Under the pieces are notes generated by a model. That model saw only the letters and a list, made by a program, of their open reading frames with translations. It was not told the origin of the DNA and ran no database searches. A program made the translations under genes and the position numbers. A stretch of DNA of 64,000 nt from Chryseobacterium sp. CH25 (lineage in GTDB: Bacteria > Bacteroidota > Bacteroidia > Flavobacteriales > Weeksellaceae), in assembly GCF_004119455.1 (NCBI RefSeq), contig NZ_NRQT01000001.1:806001-870000 (forward strand), given 5' to 3'. The first letter of the stretch is position 1; each line of letters begins with the position of its first letter. This document shows positions 54,786 through 63,933 of the stretch, piece after piece.

Positions 54786-56483
54786 TTATGCAAGTTTCAT
54801 CAGAAGATTTTCATCTATCTTTTCCACTTTCACAATATTATTCTTCGTTAAAGTCTTTGAAGCTTTATCCCATTTTTTACCGGATAACTGGCTTCTTTCC
54901 TTTACTTCTGCTAAAGACATCGCCTCTTCCTGAGAGTTAAGGATTTCAAGGATTACTTTTTCATCTTCACCTAATTCAATTTGAGGAACCGCTTTCTCCG
55001 GTCTCATCTGAGGGAAGAATAATACTTCCTGAATAGAAGCATTGTTCGTTAAGAACATAATTAATCTGTCCATACCGATTCCTAATCCTGATGTTGGTGG
55101 CATACCATATTCAAGGGCTCTTAAGAAGTCCTGATCAATGAACATTGCTTCATCATCTCCTCTTTCAGATAATGCCATCTGAGCTTCAAAACGCTCTCTT
55201 TGGTCAATTGGATCATTAAGCTCTGAATAAGCGTTTGCGATTTCTTTACCACAAACCATTAATTCAAAACGCTCAGTTAAACCTTCTTTGCTTCTGTGTT
55301 TCTTAGTTAATGGAGACATTTCAACAGGATAATCTGTAATGAAAGTCGGTTGGATGAAGTTTCCTTCACACTTCTCACCGAAGATCTCATCAATTAATTT
55401 TCCTTTACCCATTGTTTCATTTACCTCAATTCCGATTGACTTAGCGAAATCGAATAATTCCTTCTCAGTTTTTCCAGTGATATCGAAACCTGTAAATTTC
55501 AGGATAGCTTCCGTCATGGAAACTCTTGGATACGGTGCTTTGAAATCTACTACATGCTCTCCGAAAGTAGCAGTTGTAGTTCCGTTTACCTGAATCGCAC
55601 AGAATTCCAATAGTTTTTCTGTGAAATCCATCATCCAGTTGTAGTCTTTATAAGCTACATAGATTTCCATTGCAGTAAACTCAGGGTTGTGAGTTCTGTC
55701 CATTCCTTCATTTCTGAAGTTTTTAGAGAACTCATATACACCGTCAAAACCACCTACGATCAATCTTTTCAGATACAATTCGTTAGCAATTCTTAAATAT
55801 AAAGGAATATCTAAAGCATTGTGGTGCGTGATGAAAGGTTTAGCCGCTGCTCCACCAGGAATAGACTGTAGGATTGGAGTTTCCACTTCAAAATATCCTG
55901 CATCATTAAAGAAAGTTCTCATGGCGTTGAACAGTTTTGTTCTCTTCACGAAAATTTCTTTTACCTGTGGGTTTACCGTTAAATCTACATAACGTTGTCT
56001 GTATCTTAATTCAGGATCTGTAAATCCGTCGTGTACAACACCGTTTTCATCTGTTTTAGCCTGAGGAAGCGGACGTAAAGCTTTAGTAAGAAGCGTAAAG
56101 TTCTTTACTAAAACCGTCTTCTCTCCTACCTGAGTGGTAAACAATTCCCCTTCAATACCGATGATATCACCAATATCTAAAAGGTGCTTGTACACTTCAT
56201 TATATAATTCTTTATCTTCTCCCGGACAGATCTCGTCTCTGTTGAAGTAAACCTGGATTTTTCCTTTAGAATCCTGCAATTCTGCAAAAGAAGCCTTTCC
56301 TTGAATTCTGCGGGACATTAATCTACCAGCGATCTTCACCTGTTTACTTTCAGAAAAGTCCTGTTTTATAGATTCTGTAGTATCTGTAATGGTATACTCA
56401 TCCGCAGGGAACGCATTAATCCCCATTTCAGTAAGCTTATTCAGCTTTTCTCTTCTAATGATTTCTTGTTCTGATAATTGCAT
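54786..56483 (-). CDS. lysS: Lysyl-tRNA synthetase, class II
   Basis: A 565-residue class IIb synthetase. An OB-fold anticodon domain (VKIAGRLMSRRIQGKASFAE) precedes the catalytic core: motif 2 FRNEGMDRTHNPEFTAMEIY and motif 3 PPTSGLGIGMDRLIMFLTN. The family is usually about 500 residues; here the core is followed by an extra about 65 residues (after FFPQMRPEK) that look like a small helical domain (EEAMSLAEVKERSQLSGKKW). It charges tRNA-Lys. A full promoter lies upstream. Confidence 0.97.
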   Translation of the reverse strand: MQLSEQEIIRREKLNKLTEMGINAFPADEYTITDTTESIKQDFSESKQVKIAGRLMSRRIQGKASFAELQDSKGKIQVYFNRDEICPGEDKELYNEVYKHLLDIGDIIGIEGELFTTQVGEKTVLVKNFTLLTKALRPLPQAKTDENGVVHDGFTDPELRYRQRYVDLTVNPQVKEIFVKRTKLFNAMRTFFNDAGYFEVETPILQSIPGGAAAKPFITHHNALDIPLYLRIANELYLKRLIVGGFDGVYEFSKNFRNEGMDRTHNPEFTAMEIYVAYKDYNWMMDFTEKLLEFCAIQVNGTTTATFGEHVVDFKAPYPRVSMTEAILKFTGFDITGKTEKELFDFAKSIGIEVNETMGKGKLIDEIFGEKCEGNFIQPTFITDYPVEMSPLTKKHRSKEGLTERFELMVCGKEIANAYSELNDPIDQRERFEAQMALSERGDDEAMFIDQDFLRALEYGMPPTSGLGIGMDRLIMFLTNNASIQEVLFFPQMRPEKAVPQIELGEDEKVILEILNSQEEAMSLAEVKERSQLSGKKWDKASKTLTKNNIVKVEKIDENLLMKLA

Positions 56484-56505
56484 TTCTTATTTTTCTAAAA
56501 GCGTA

Positions 56506-56536
56506 CAAATTTAGGCATTTTTGAGTTGACCGTCAA
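56506..56536 (-). promoter_or_regulatory. Promoter of lysS
   Basis: Leftward TTG (56536-56534), 20-nt spacer, TAAATTTG (56513-56506). It gives a leader of about 18 nt before the lysS ATG. Confidence 0.7.
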
Positions 56537-56575
56537 TTGATTTTTTCAGAAATTTTAAAAAGTGACTAAGATGTA

Positions 56576-56642
56576 GGGAACGAGGGGTTGAGATAAGGGG
56601 TACGGGATTCGGGGTGCGAGGTATGAAGTTCGGGATTCGAGC
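56576..56642. repeat. Dispersed CCCGAAC-type intergenic repeat, copy D (longest)
   Basis: About 65 nt of near-tandem units such as GGGGTACGGGATTCGGGGTG and AAGTTCGGGATTCGAGC. It contains the GGTACGGG(G/A)TTCGGG(A/G)TGCGAG of copy C. It lies between lysS and rlmF on G+C-rich DNA in an A+T-rich gap. Confidence 0.55.
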
Positions 56643-56673
56643 TATCACTATATTAGTGGTAAGTTTTGAACTT

Positions 56674-57594
56674 TTATATTTTCCTGTCTTTTTTAGGAAC
56701 AAACGTCCAGGCCAATATCCGGCTTACTTTCTGTCCCTGAGCCATATCAATTGTTTTGAAATCTATAGCTTTTACTTTCTTTAAAAGTGTAGTCAGCTTA
56801 TAGAGATTGTCTTTTTTAGAAACCAGACAGGTAAACCAAAGAACCTGGGATGAATATTGAACACTTTCAGTAATCATATTGCTAATAAATGCCAATTCAC
56901 CGCCTTCACACCATAACTCCGACTGTTGTCCGCCAAAATTAAGTAATGTTTTCTGGGCCTTTCCTTTATTTAAATTCTTTGTTTTTCTAAGATTTCCTTT
57001 TATCATTGATTCTTTTGAATCGTGAAAAGGAGGATTACACATAGAAAATGTAAATCGATCTCCAGGAGCTATAATTCCTTTAAATATATGATTGGAATTC
57101 GGTTGATGCTGTAATTGAATTGCTGATGATAAATCCGGATTCTGATCCAGAATACGCTGGGCATTCTCCAGGGAATCTTCATTAATATCCGTCCCAAGCA
57201 TCGTCCAACCATAAGATTGATGAGCAATCAGAGGATAAACAAGGTTAGCTCCTACCCCAACATCTAATCCCTTTATTGAATTTCCTGTTGGAATCTCACC
57301 TTTTTGTTCCGCCAACAAGTCAGCAATATAATGTACATAATCTGCCCTCCCCGGAATAGGTGGACACAAATTGGAATCTGGAATATCCCAATTTTTAACC
57401 TTATAAAAGTGAAAGAGTAAAGCCTTATTGAGTAATTTCACAGCCTCAGGAAGACTGAAATTAATAGTAGTTGTCCCGTGAACATTCACAAAGACATAAT
57501 GTTTCAGTTCTGGCACACAGGAAATCAACAGATCAAAATCATAAGGATTACGATGCAGATTTCTTGTGTGCAGACTGGATTTTTCTGTGGACAT
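56674..57594 (-). CDS. rlmF: 23S rRNA (adenine(1618)-N6)-methyltransferase RlmF
   Basis: A 306-residue N6-adenine methyltransferase. Motif I is GLDVGVGANLVYPLI, the catalytic motif is MCNPPFHDSKE (NPPF type), and the N-terminal LHTRNLHRNPYDFDLL with SCVPELKHYVFVNVHGTTTI is the RlmF-specific leader. It methylates A1618 of 23S rRNA. It begins 3 nt after the end of the restored cytochrome c gene upstream, so it is probably co-transcribed with it. Confidence 0.93.
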   Translation of the reverse strand: MSTEKSSLHTRNLHRNPYDFDLLISCVPELKHYVFVNVHGTTTINFSLPEAVKLLNKALLFHFYKVKNWDIPDSNLCPPIPGRADYVHYIADLLAEQKGEIPTGNSIKGLDVGVGANLVYPLIAHQSYGWTMLGTDINEDSLENAQRILDQNPDLSSAIQLQHQPNSNHIFKGIIAPGDRFTFSMCNPPFHDSKESMIKGNLRKTKNLNKGKAQKTLLNFGGQQSELWCEGGELAFISNMITESVQYSSQVLWFTCLVSKKDNLYKLTTLLKKVKAIDFKTIDMAQGQKVSRILAWTFVPKKDRKI

Positions 57595-57597
57595 CTT

Positions 57598-57968
57598 TTA
57601 TTTTTTCTGGCTTAGAATATACTCTACCATTTTTTAGCATCTTCTTTAGACACCTGTGGATGAGCAGCCATAGGGACTCCGCCCCAAACTCCACTGCCGC
57701 CTTCTATAATTTTGGAAGCCAGCAATTCAATATCCTTGTCAGAATATTTAGCCGCAATTTCCTGATAAGAAGGTCCTATCATTCTCTCATTAACAGAGTG
57801 ACATCCCGAACAATCCAATGTTTCCATGATCTGATCACCGGAAAGATTGGACTGAGCTGGAGTAGACACTGGTGCAGCATCTGAAGACGCTACCTCTGTT
57901 GTATTTTCTTTTTTAGAACAGGAAAAGATCAGAAGACCTAAAGTTCCCGCCAAAAATAAGTTTTTCAT
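57598..57968 (-). pseudogene. Lipoprotein cytochrome c, frameshifted at the C-terminus
   Basis: A lipoprotein signal (LLIFSC, then SKKENTTE) and a short linker precede a single-heme cytochrome c domain with LDCSGCHSVNERMIGPSYQE: heme site CSGCH and a likely proline-side GP. The intact frame stops after SKEDAKKW. Adding one base to the T6 run at 57630-57635 restores KKMVEYILSQKK, which includes the expected axial methionine region and the standard final helix, giving 123 residues. It starts by overlap after the small lipoprotein gene. It is a periplasm-facing electron carrier if functional. Confidence 0.85.
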
Positions 57969-58180
57969 TATTTCTTCGCAGTAGAGTCTGTTTTAGCAGC
58001 TTCTGGAGCAGGTGTAGTTGCAGCAGCTGGAGCAGCAGGCTTAGCAGTAGAATCAACCACTGTAGTTGCTTCCGGCTCTTCAAGCATTGTGTTGCTGTCC
58101 TGTAATGAGTGATCTGCCTTTTTAGAGCAGCTAGCTAATAATAAACCTCCGATAAATGCGATTGCGAATACTTTTTTCAT
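57968..58180 (-). CDS. Small lipoprotein with low-complexity tail
   Basis: A 70-residue protein. A lipoprotein signal ends at GLLLASC, followed by SKKADHSLQDSN and an Ala/Pro/Thr-rich tail (AKPAAPAAATTPAPEAAKTD). It has no domain. Its stop overlaps the start of the cytochrome c lipoprotein gene (TAATG), so the two are coupled. A -7 box TATTTTTG (leftward 58206-58199) lies 19 nt upstream. Role unknown. Confidence 0.65.
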   Translation of the reverse strand: MKKVFAIAFIGGLLLASCSKKADHSLQDSNTMLEEPEATTVVDSTAKPAAPAAATTPAPEAAKTDSTAKK

Positions 58181-58327
58181 TTTTTTCTAATTTGAAAGCA
58201 AAAATATAAAAAATAAACGTTTCTGCTTATGACAAATGTTTCTTTGAAGAAGATTTTTACAATTTGAATGTTTCATTTTTATTAAAAAAAACAATTCAAT
58301 TAACAGTGATAATTTAAATTAGGTTAT

Positions 58328-58335
58328 TATTTTTG
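58328..58335 (+). promoter_or_regulatory. -7 promoter element before the cupin gene
   Basis: TATTTTTG at 58328-58335, 43 nt before the ATG. No -33 TTG is found. Confidence 0.35.
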
Positions 58336-58378
58336 TATAACAAACCACATCAAAATACAAATTATTAATCTTGATTCT

Positions 58379-58834
58379 ATGATTCAAAAAAATTTATTCA
58401 AAACAGTTGCTATCTCAGCTCTACTTTCCTTCCCTCTATCTTGTGATGATTCTGATGATGAACAGCCCCAATCAGAATATTCAGACAAAATTGAATCCGT
58501 AACATTACTAAAAACCACAAAATCATGGGACGGAACACTTTATGCCAGCTACCCTACCGGACAGCCGGAAATCTCTGTTCTTAAAATCTCTGTTCCACCC
58601 AATAAAGCATTGGATTGGCATAAACATCCTATTATCAATGCAGCTTATGTAGAAAAAGGAGAAATCCAGATAGAAAGAAAGGAAGATGGTAAAACACAAT
58701 GGGTAAGAAAAGGCGAGGTTCTCCCCGAAATGGTTAATATTGCCCACAGAGGCAAGACCGGAAATAAAGGAGCAACCCTGATTGTCTTCTACAGCGGGGC
58801 TACTGATATTCCTCTTTCTGAACCGGTACATTAA
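58379..58834 (+). CDS. Cupin-domain lipoprotein
   Basis: A 151-residue protein. A signal ending FPLSC (Cys22) suggests a lipoprotein, followed by an acidic run DDSDDEQPQSE. The cupin barrel has LDWHKHPIINAAYVEKGEIQ, the first cupin motif with HxH and a later Glu, and GEVLPEMVNIAHRGKTGNKG for the second. Metal binding is likely; the substrate is unknown. Transcribed alone between divergent neighbours. Confidence 0.78.
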   Translation: MIQKNLFKTVAISALLSFPLSCDDSDDEQPQSEYSDKIESVTLLKTTKSWDGTLYASYPTGQPEISVLKISVPPNKALDWHKHPIINAAYVEKGEIQIERKEDGKTQWVRKGEVLPEMVNIAHRGKTGNKGATLIVFYSGATDIPLSEPVH

Positions 58835-59019
58835 AGAATACAATACAGAGTTCGGCAAAACCTTCACATCAAAATTTTGCTGAACTCTGATGTTTAAAAT
58901 CTTGAAACCTATTTATTTTATAACCTATTCATAGTAAGCAAAATAAACTTTATTGATTTACTATTTTTTGATAAGTTTAACCTAATTTTATATCAAAGAA
59001 ATCATTATAAATTTAGGAT

Positions 59020-59663
59020 ATGGTTTTAATCTCGAAAATACTGTTTTTCACCAGCCATCATGGTTTTTATACTGTGATCCTTCTTTTCTTGATTTTGGGT
59101 GGATTAACTTATCTCACTAAAAGAATCTGGTTTTTCATTCTTGCGATCCCGCTTTCCATTTTAAACGGATTTTGCGGACAGTTTCTGAATGCTTGGTTTC
59201 TCAATAAATATGGTGTAGAAAGTACTGCGATTATTACTTCTGATGAAGAAACCAATTCCACACTGAATGATATGTACATTCACGATTATGAAGCAGTAGT
59301 TAAAAAACAGGATGGGAAGTATGTTTCAACCTTTTTTTCAACAACGTCAGCTACCATTATCCTATTGAAAACACCATCAGAATTCCAAGAATGGAAATAA
59401 GTTTCCCAGTAAAATATATCCCGGGGTATGAAAAAAACATTGTTATTCTTTATAATGAATCTGAGGAAGGAAAAGCCGCACTTAAATATTCAAAATTAGC
59501 TCCGGTAAACTCTGCGAGAATCAAATATGAGGCAGACAGAACCAATAAAGAATTCGTTTCAGAATATATTGAGGCTCTGGAAAATTATACAGCAAGTTAT
59601 GATGAGGAAAGTTATAAAACAAAACTCGAAGAGCTCAGAGAAGAACTTAAACACTTGAAATAA
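59020..59663 (+). pseudogene. Membrane-anchored hypothetical protein, frameshifted
   Basis: The first frame (ATG 59020) has two hydrophobic segments (about 18-36 and 38-55) and a soluble part ending HDYEAVVKKQDGKYVSTFFS, then runs into LKTPSEFQEWK and a stop at 59400. The second frame, entered before 59391, continues EISFPVKYIPGYEKNIVILY to TAA 59663. One T added to the TT at 59357-59358 yields SATIYPIENTIRIPRMEISF and a single 214-residue protein. The C-terminal part is helical and charged. Function unknown. Confidence 0.75.
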
Positions 59664-59703
59664 AACTGATTGAATATTAAGTTTTTGATTTTTTTTGAAT
59701 TTT

Positions 59704-59736
59704 TTGTTTTTTGTATTAAAAAAATTTCTACATTTG
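59704..59736 (+). promoter_or_regulatory. Promoter of the trp operon
   Basis: TTG (59704-59706), 22-nt spacer, TACATTTG (59729-59736). The -7 box ends 4 nt before the ATG of the leader peptide at 59741. Confidence 0.7.
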
Positions 59737-59740
59737 TCCC

Positions 59741-59818
59741 ATGTTTACAATGAGCAACAATATTTGGTGGTGGCTTTCAAACTCTTCGTCGGGTCTGGAG
59801 GTATTGTCATGTTGCTAA
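59741..59818 (+). CDS. trpL: trp operon leader peptide
   Basis: A 25-codon open frame with three consecutive Trp codons (TGG TGG TGG at 59765-59773) after the start MFTMSNNI, ending at TAA 59818. It lies between the trp promoter and an intrinsic terminator, ahead of trpE. Two in-frame ATGs exist (59741 and 59750); the first is at the expected transcript start. Its role is to sense charged tRNA-Trp through ribosome stalling. Confidence 0.85.
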   Translation: MFTMSNNIWWWLSNSSSGLEVLSCC

Positions 59819-59849
59819 CCGAGCATCAGATATAAACAAAACAATATAC

Positions 59850-59883
59850 AAGGCTTTGACGGATTCCGTTAAAGCTTTTTTTT
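59850..59883 (+). terminator. trp attenuator terminator
   Basis: A 13-bp stem with two G-U pairs (59850-59862 with 59866-59878, loop ATT) followed by an eight-T run. A competing pairing is possible: TTCGTCGGG (59785-59793) with TTTGACGGA (59855-59863). A ribosome stalled at the Trp codons would leave 59785-59793 free to form this antiterminator. The competing structure includes several G-U pairs and is inferred. Confidence 0.85.
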
Positions 59884-59915
59884 ATTCCTAAAATCTAAAA
59901 AAAATAAAACAGCAG

Positions 59916-61340
59916 ATGTTTACACAGAAAATCAAAATAAAAACCGTTTCGAAAAAAACTCTTGGAGATCTTCATACTCCAATGAATATTTATCTTAAAA
60001 TCAGAGACAAGTTCAGAGACACTATTCTACTGGAAAGCTCTGATTCAAAAAGCATTGACAACAATTTCTCCTTTATAGCCATCAATGCTGTTGCAGGAAT
60101 TGAAGTAAAAAACCTAAATGAGTTTGAGATTAAATTCCCTGATTCTGCTCCGGCAAAGCAATTCATTATGGAACGCAATATCACGGATATATTTGAGGAT
60201 TTCCGTAACGTGTTTGACTGTGAGAAAACCAATGATCCTATTGAACAGACTGCACAAAGCCTTTTTGGATATACAAGCTTTGAAGCAGTGCAGTTCTTTG
60301 AAAACATCAATTTAAAAGCGCAAAGCCCGGAAGTTGAAATCCCAATCCTGAGATACAGATTATATCAATATGTAATTGCCATCAATCACTTCAATGATGA
60401 AATGCATATTATTGAAAACCAAATGGAAGGGGTAAAATCTGAACTTCATCTTTTAGAAAACCTCATCAAAAACCAAAACACTCCGGTGTATCCGTTTGAA
60501 AAGGATGGCCAGGAAACGTCAAATCTTACTGATGAAGATTATATTGAACTGGTAAAAACTGCTCAGAGACACTGCATGAGAGGAGATGTATTCCAATTGG
60601 TATTGAGCAGAAGATTTGAACAGAAATTCAAAGGTGATGAGTTTAATGTATACCGTGCGTTAAGAAATATCAATCCTTCTCCTTACCTGTTTTATTTTGA
60701 TTATGGAAATTACAAATTATTCGGATCAAGCCCTGAAAGCCAGCTCATCATCAAAGATAACAAAGCTATTATCCACCCTATTGCCGGAACGTCTAAAAGA
60801 ACTGGAAACCTGGAAACCGATCTTCAAGCCATTGAAGTATTAAAAAATGATCCCAAAGAAAATGCAGAGCACACCATGCTGGTAGACCTTGCCCGTAATG
60901 ATCTTGGAAAATTAGGTAAAAACGTAACAGTTACCAAACTAAAAGAAATTCAGCTTTTCTCTCACGTTATTCACATGGTAAGTGAGGTAACAGCTGAACT
61001 TCCGGAGCAAATCAATCCTCTTGACATGATTTCTGCCACTTTCCCACAGGGGACTTTAAGTGGAGCTCCTAAACATAAAGCCCTTCAACTTATCAATCAA
61101 TATGAAAAAGATTCCCGTGGATATTATGGCGGATGTATTGGGATCGTTGGTTTGAACGGAACCTGCAACCAGGCCATTATGATCAGAACCTTTTTAAGCA
61201 AAAACAATACATTGTTTTATCAGGCGGGAGCCGGTCTTGTTGCCAAATCTGTTCCAGAAAATGAGCTTCAGGAAGTGAATAACAAATTAAATGCACTGAA
61301 AAAAGCAGTTGAGAAAGCAGAAAAAATAGTAGAAAATTAA
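59916..61340 (+). CDS. trpE: Anthranilate synthase component I
   Basis: A 474-residue chorismate-using enzyme. The N-terminal ILLESSDSK has the LLES Trp-feedback site. The catalytic half has MRGDVFQLVLSRRFEQKFKG, SSPESQLIIKDNKAIIHPIA, AEHTMLVDLARNDLGKLG and FPQGTLSGAPKHKALQLINQ, all conserved in TrpE. It makes anthranilate with TrpG. First structural gene of the operon, about 30 nt past the attenuator. Confidence 0.97.
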   Translation: MFTQKIKIKTVSKKTLGDLHTPMNIYLKIRDKFRDTILLESSDSKSIDNNFSFIAINAVAGIEVKNLNEFEIKFPDSAPAKQFIMERNITDIFEDFRNVFDCEKTNDPIEQTAQSLFGYTSFEAVQFFENINLKAQSPEVEIPILRYRLYQYVIAINHFNDEMHIIENQMEGVKSELHLLENLIKNQNTPVYPFEKDGQETSNLTDEDYIELVKTAQRHCMRGDVFQLVLSRRFEQKFKGDEFNVYRALRNINPSPYLFYFDYGNYKLFGSSPESQLIIKDNKAIIHPIAGTSKRTGNLETDLQAIEVLKNDPKENAEHTMLVDLARNDLGKLGKNVTVTKLKEIQLFSHVIHMVSEVTAELPEQINPLDMISATFPQGTLSGAPKHKALQLINQYEKDSRGYYGGCIGIVGLNGTCNQAIMIRTFLSKNNTLFYQAGAGLVAKSVPENELQEVNNKLNALKKAVEKAEKIVEN

Positions 61341-61385
61341 AAACTTCATCAACTCTCCACCCATTAACCTTACAACCAAAAAGAA

Positions 61386-61988
61386 ATGAACAACAATATA
61401 AATTCTCAACAATCACAGCCTAAAGTTCTTGTTTTTGATAACTATGATAGCTTCACTTACAACCTTGTCCAGATCATCGAAAGAATCCTGAATCAGAAAG
61501 TAGATGTGGTAAGAAACGATCAGATCACTTTAGAAGAAGTCGGAAAATATGATAAAATTATCCTTTCTCCAGGTCCTGGAATTCCTGAAGAAGCTGGAAT
61601 CTTATTGGAACTTATTAAAGAATATGCTCCTACTAAAAGCATTTTAGGAGTATGTTTAGGACAGCAGGCCATTGCAGAAGCTTTTGGAGGAAACCTTATC
61701 AATTTATCTGAAATCTTCCATGGAGTGGCTACTACAACTGATTTAGTAAAGGAAAACACCAAGCTTTTTAAAGATTTGAAATCAGGCCTTGAAGTAGGAA
61801 GATACCACAGCTGGGCTGTGAATCCTGAGAACTTCCCAGATGAACTGGAAGTTACAGCCGTTGATAAAGATGGGATGATTATGGCGCTTCAGCACAAAAC
61901 GTACGATGTACACGGGGTACAGTTTCACCCGGAAAGTATTTTAACTCCGGATGGAGAAGTCATTATCCGAAATTTTTTAAATCAATAA
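61386..61988 (+). CDS. trpG: Anthranilate synthase component II, glutamine amidotransferase
   Basis: A 200-residue class I amidotransferase. The nucleophile Cys lies in LGVCLGQQAIAEAF, with SPGPGIPEEAG as the oxyanion side and VHGVQFHPESIL carrying the His-Glu pair. It provides ammonia to TrpE. A standalone subunit, not fused to TrpD. Confidence 0.97.
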   Translation: MNNNINSQQSQPKVLVFDNYDSFTYNLVQIIERILNQKVDVVRNDQITLEEVGKYDKIILSPGPGIPEEAGILLELIKEYAPTKSILGVCLGQQAIAEAFGGNLINLSEIFHGVATTTDLVKENTKLFKDLKSGLEVGRYHSWAVNPENFPDELEVTAVDKDGMIMALQHKTYDVHGVQFHPESILTPDGEVIIRNFLNQ

Positions 61989-62033
61989 AATCTGATTACA
62001 ATTCTCTTGAAAGTTTAATGAAGTAAGCCTAAT

Positions 62034-63062
62034 ATGAAAACAACACAAAATCCATCAACCATAAAAACTCCTCAAATGAAAGAAATTTTGCAATATATGT
62101 TCAATCACAATACTTTGTCAAAGTCTGAGGCAAAGGCCATGATGATTGAAATTGCACAGAATAAGTTCAATGCAGCAGAAGTAACCGCTTTCATCAGTGT
62201 TTTCCTGATGCGAAATATCACATTGAAAGAACTTGAAGGTTTTAGAGAAGCCCTTTTACAAATGGCTGTTCCTATCCATATTGATGCCAGCGATGCCATT
62301 GATATCGTAGGAACAGGAGGTGACGGAAAAAACACAATCAATATATCAACATTGGCCAGCTTTGTGGTGGCCGGAGCCGGGCAGAAGGTAACAAAACATG
62401 GAAATTATGGGGCTTCAACCATTACAGGCTCATCCAATGTGCTGGAAGAATTGGGGTATCAGTTCAAGAACAGTTCAGAGCAGCTGAATGAAGACCTTGA
62501 AAGAGCCAATATCTGCTTTCTACATGCTCCTTACTTCCACCCTGCTCTTCAATCTGTTGGATTATTGAGAAAATCTCTGGGATTAAGAACCTTCTTTAAT
62601 CTTCTGGGACCTTTGGTGAATCCTGCAAAACCTCAATATTCCATGATTGGAGTGTATAACCTGGAAATTGCAAGAATCTACCAATACCTTTTACAAAAAG
62701 AAGAACAGGAATTTATTCTGGTTCACGGATTAGATGGTTATGATGAGATCAGCCTTACCCACGACAGCAAAATCATTACTAAAAAAGGGGAGGAAATCCA
62801 TTCTGCAGAAGATTTGGGCTTCAATCCTGTGACTTTAGAAGATATTAAAGCTGGAAATACTACTCAGGAAACGGCAAAAATCTTCATGAATATTCTGGAA
62901 GGAAAAGGAACCGAACAACAAAACTCTGTAGTATTAGCCAATGCATCCGTAGCCCTTTACCACACCCACAAATTCGGAACGTATGATGATTGCTTACTAT
63001 TGGCTCAGGAAAGCCTGGAAAGTGGAAAAGCATTAAAAACATTTGAACTTTTAATTAATTAA
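62034..63062 (+). CDS. trpD: Anthranilate phosphoribosyltransferase
   Basis: A 342-residue enzyme that joins anthranilate to PRPP. The PRPP loop is VGTGGDGKNTINISTLASF, KHGNYGASTITGSSNVLEEL contains the anthranilate-side residues, and RTFFNLLGPLVNPAKPQY follows. The annotated start at 62034 adds 14 residues before MKEILQYMFNHNTLS (ATG 62076), where most homologues begin; either start is possible. Confidence 0.96.
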   Translation: MKTTQNPSTIKTPQMKEILQYMFNHNTLSKSEAKAMMIEIAQNKFNAAEVTAFISVFLMRNITLKELEGFREALLQMAVPIHIDASDAIDIVGTGGDGKNTINISTLASFVVAGAGQKVTKHGNYGASTITGSSNVLEELGYQFKNSSEQLNEDLERANICFLHAPYFHPALQSVGLLRKSLGLRTFFNLLGPLVNPAKPQYSMIGVYNLEIARIYQYLLQKEEQEFILVHGLDGYDEISLTHDSKIITKKGEEIHSAEDLGFNPVTLEDIKAGNTTQETAKIFMNILEGKGTEQQNSVVLANASVALYHTHKFGTYDDCLLLAQESLESGKALKTFELLIN

Positions 63063-63091
63063 GAATTTAAAGTAATTTCCAACCTTTACCC

Positions 63092-63865
63092 ATGACTATA
63101 CTAGATAAAATTATTGAAAGAAAAAAAGAAGAAGTTACCCTTTCCAAAGGAGCTATTTCCATCGATCAGCTAAAAAATTCTGAGTTTTTTGGAAGAAAGA
63201 GTTCTTCATTGAAAGAATCCATCAGAAATAAAAGCGGAATTATTGCTGAGTTTAAAAGACAATCTCCCTCTAAAGGAATCATCAATAATGGTGTTCAGCC
63301 TTTGGATGTCACCTCTGCTTATGAAAACTTTGGAGCCAGCGGGATTTCCATTCTTACAGATAAAGATTTTTTTGGCGGAAGCTTTGAGGATATATTGAAT
63401 GTAAGAAAACACATCAATATTCCTATTCTGCGCAAAGACTTTATGATTGATGAGTATCAGTTTTATGAAGCAAAAAGCATGGGAGCTGATGTTATTTTAT
63501 TGATTGCAGCATGCCTTTCACCCAATCAGGTTCAGGAATTTACAGAACTGGCTCATGAACTGGATCTGGAAGTTTTATTGGAAATCCATACCGAAGAAGA
63601 ACTGAAACACTTCAATTCTAATATTGACTTAGTTGGAATTAATAACAGAAATCTGAAGGATTTTAAAGTGGATTTACAACATTCCGTTCAGTTAAAAGAC
63701 CTACTTCCTCAAGACACCTTATCCGTAGCAGAAAGTGGAATTTACAGCCTTGAAGATTTTAAATATTTAAAAGAAAAAGGATTTGATGGATTCCTCATGG
63801 GAGAATATTTTATGAAGAATACAGATCCGGCCAAAGCATTTGAAGAGTTTTCTTTACTAGTTTGA
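63092..63865 (+). CDS. trpC: Indole-3-glycerol-phosphate synthase
   Basis: A 257-residue TIM barrel that closes the indole ring. Key parts are IIAEFKRQSPSKGII, ILTDKDFFGGSFEDILNVR, ILRKDFMIDEYQFYEAKSMG, VGINNRNLKDFKVDL and the phosphate-binding VAESGIYSLED. Monofunctional (TrpF is a separate gene). It follows trpD by 29 nt. Confidence 0.97.
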   Translation: MTILDKIIERKKEEVTLSKGAISIDQLKNSEFFGRKSSSLKESIRNKSGIIAEFKRQSPSKGIINNGVQPLDVTSAYENFGASGISILTDKDFFGGSFEDILNVRKHINIPILRKDFMIDEYQFYEAKSMGADVILLIAACLSPNQVQEFTELAHELDLEVLLEIHTEEELKHFNSNIDLVGINNRNLKDFKVDLQHSVQLKDLLPQDTLSVAESGIYSLEDFKYLKEKGFDGFLMGEYFMKNTDPAKAFEEFSLLV

Positions 63866-63933
63866 AAATGTGCCAATTTGAAAATGGATTTCTCTTCGGA
63901 TAATAAAAAGTCTACAACTATCAATTAACTGTC

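Noticed and set aside
56511..56702. 63-residue leftward open frame between lysS and rlmF
   Set aside because: It reads through the CCCGAAC-type repeat and the rlmF end; composition is repeat-driven.
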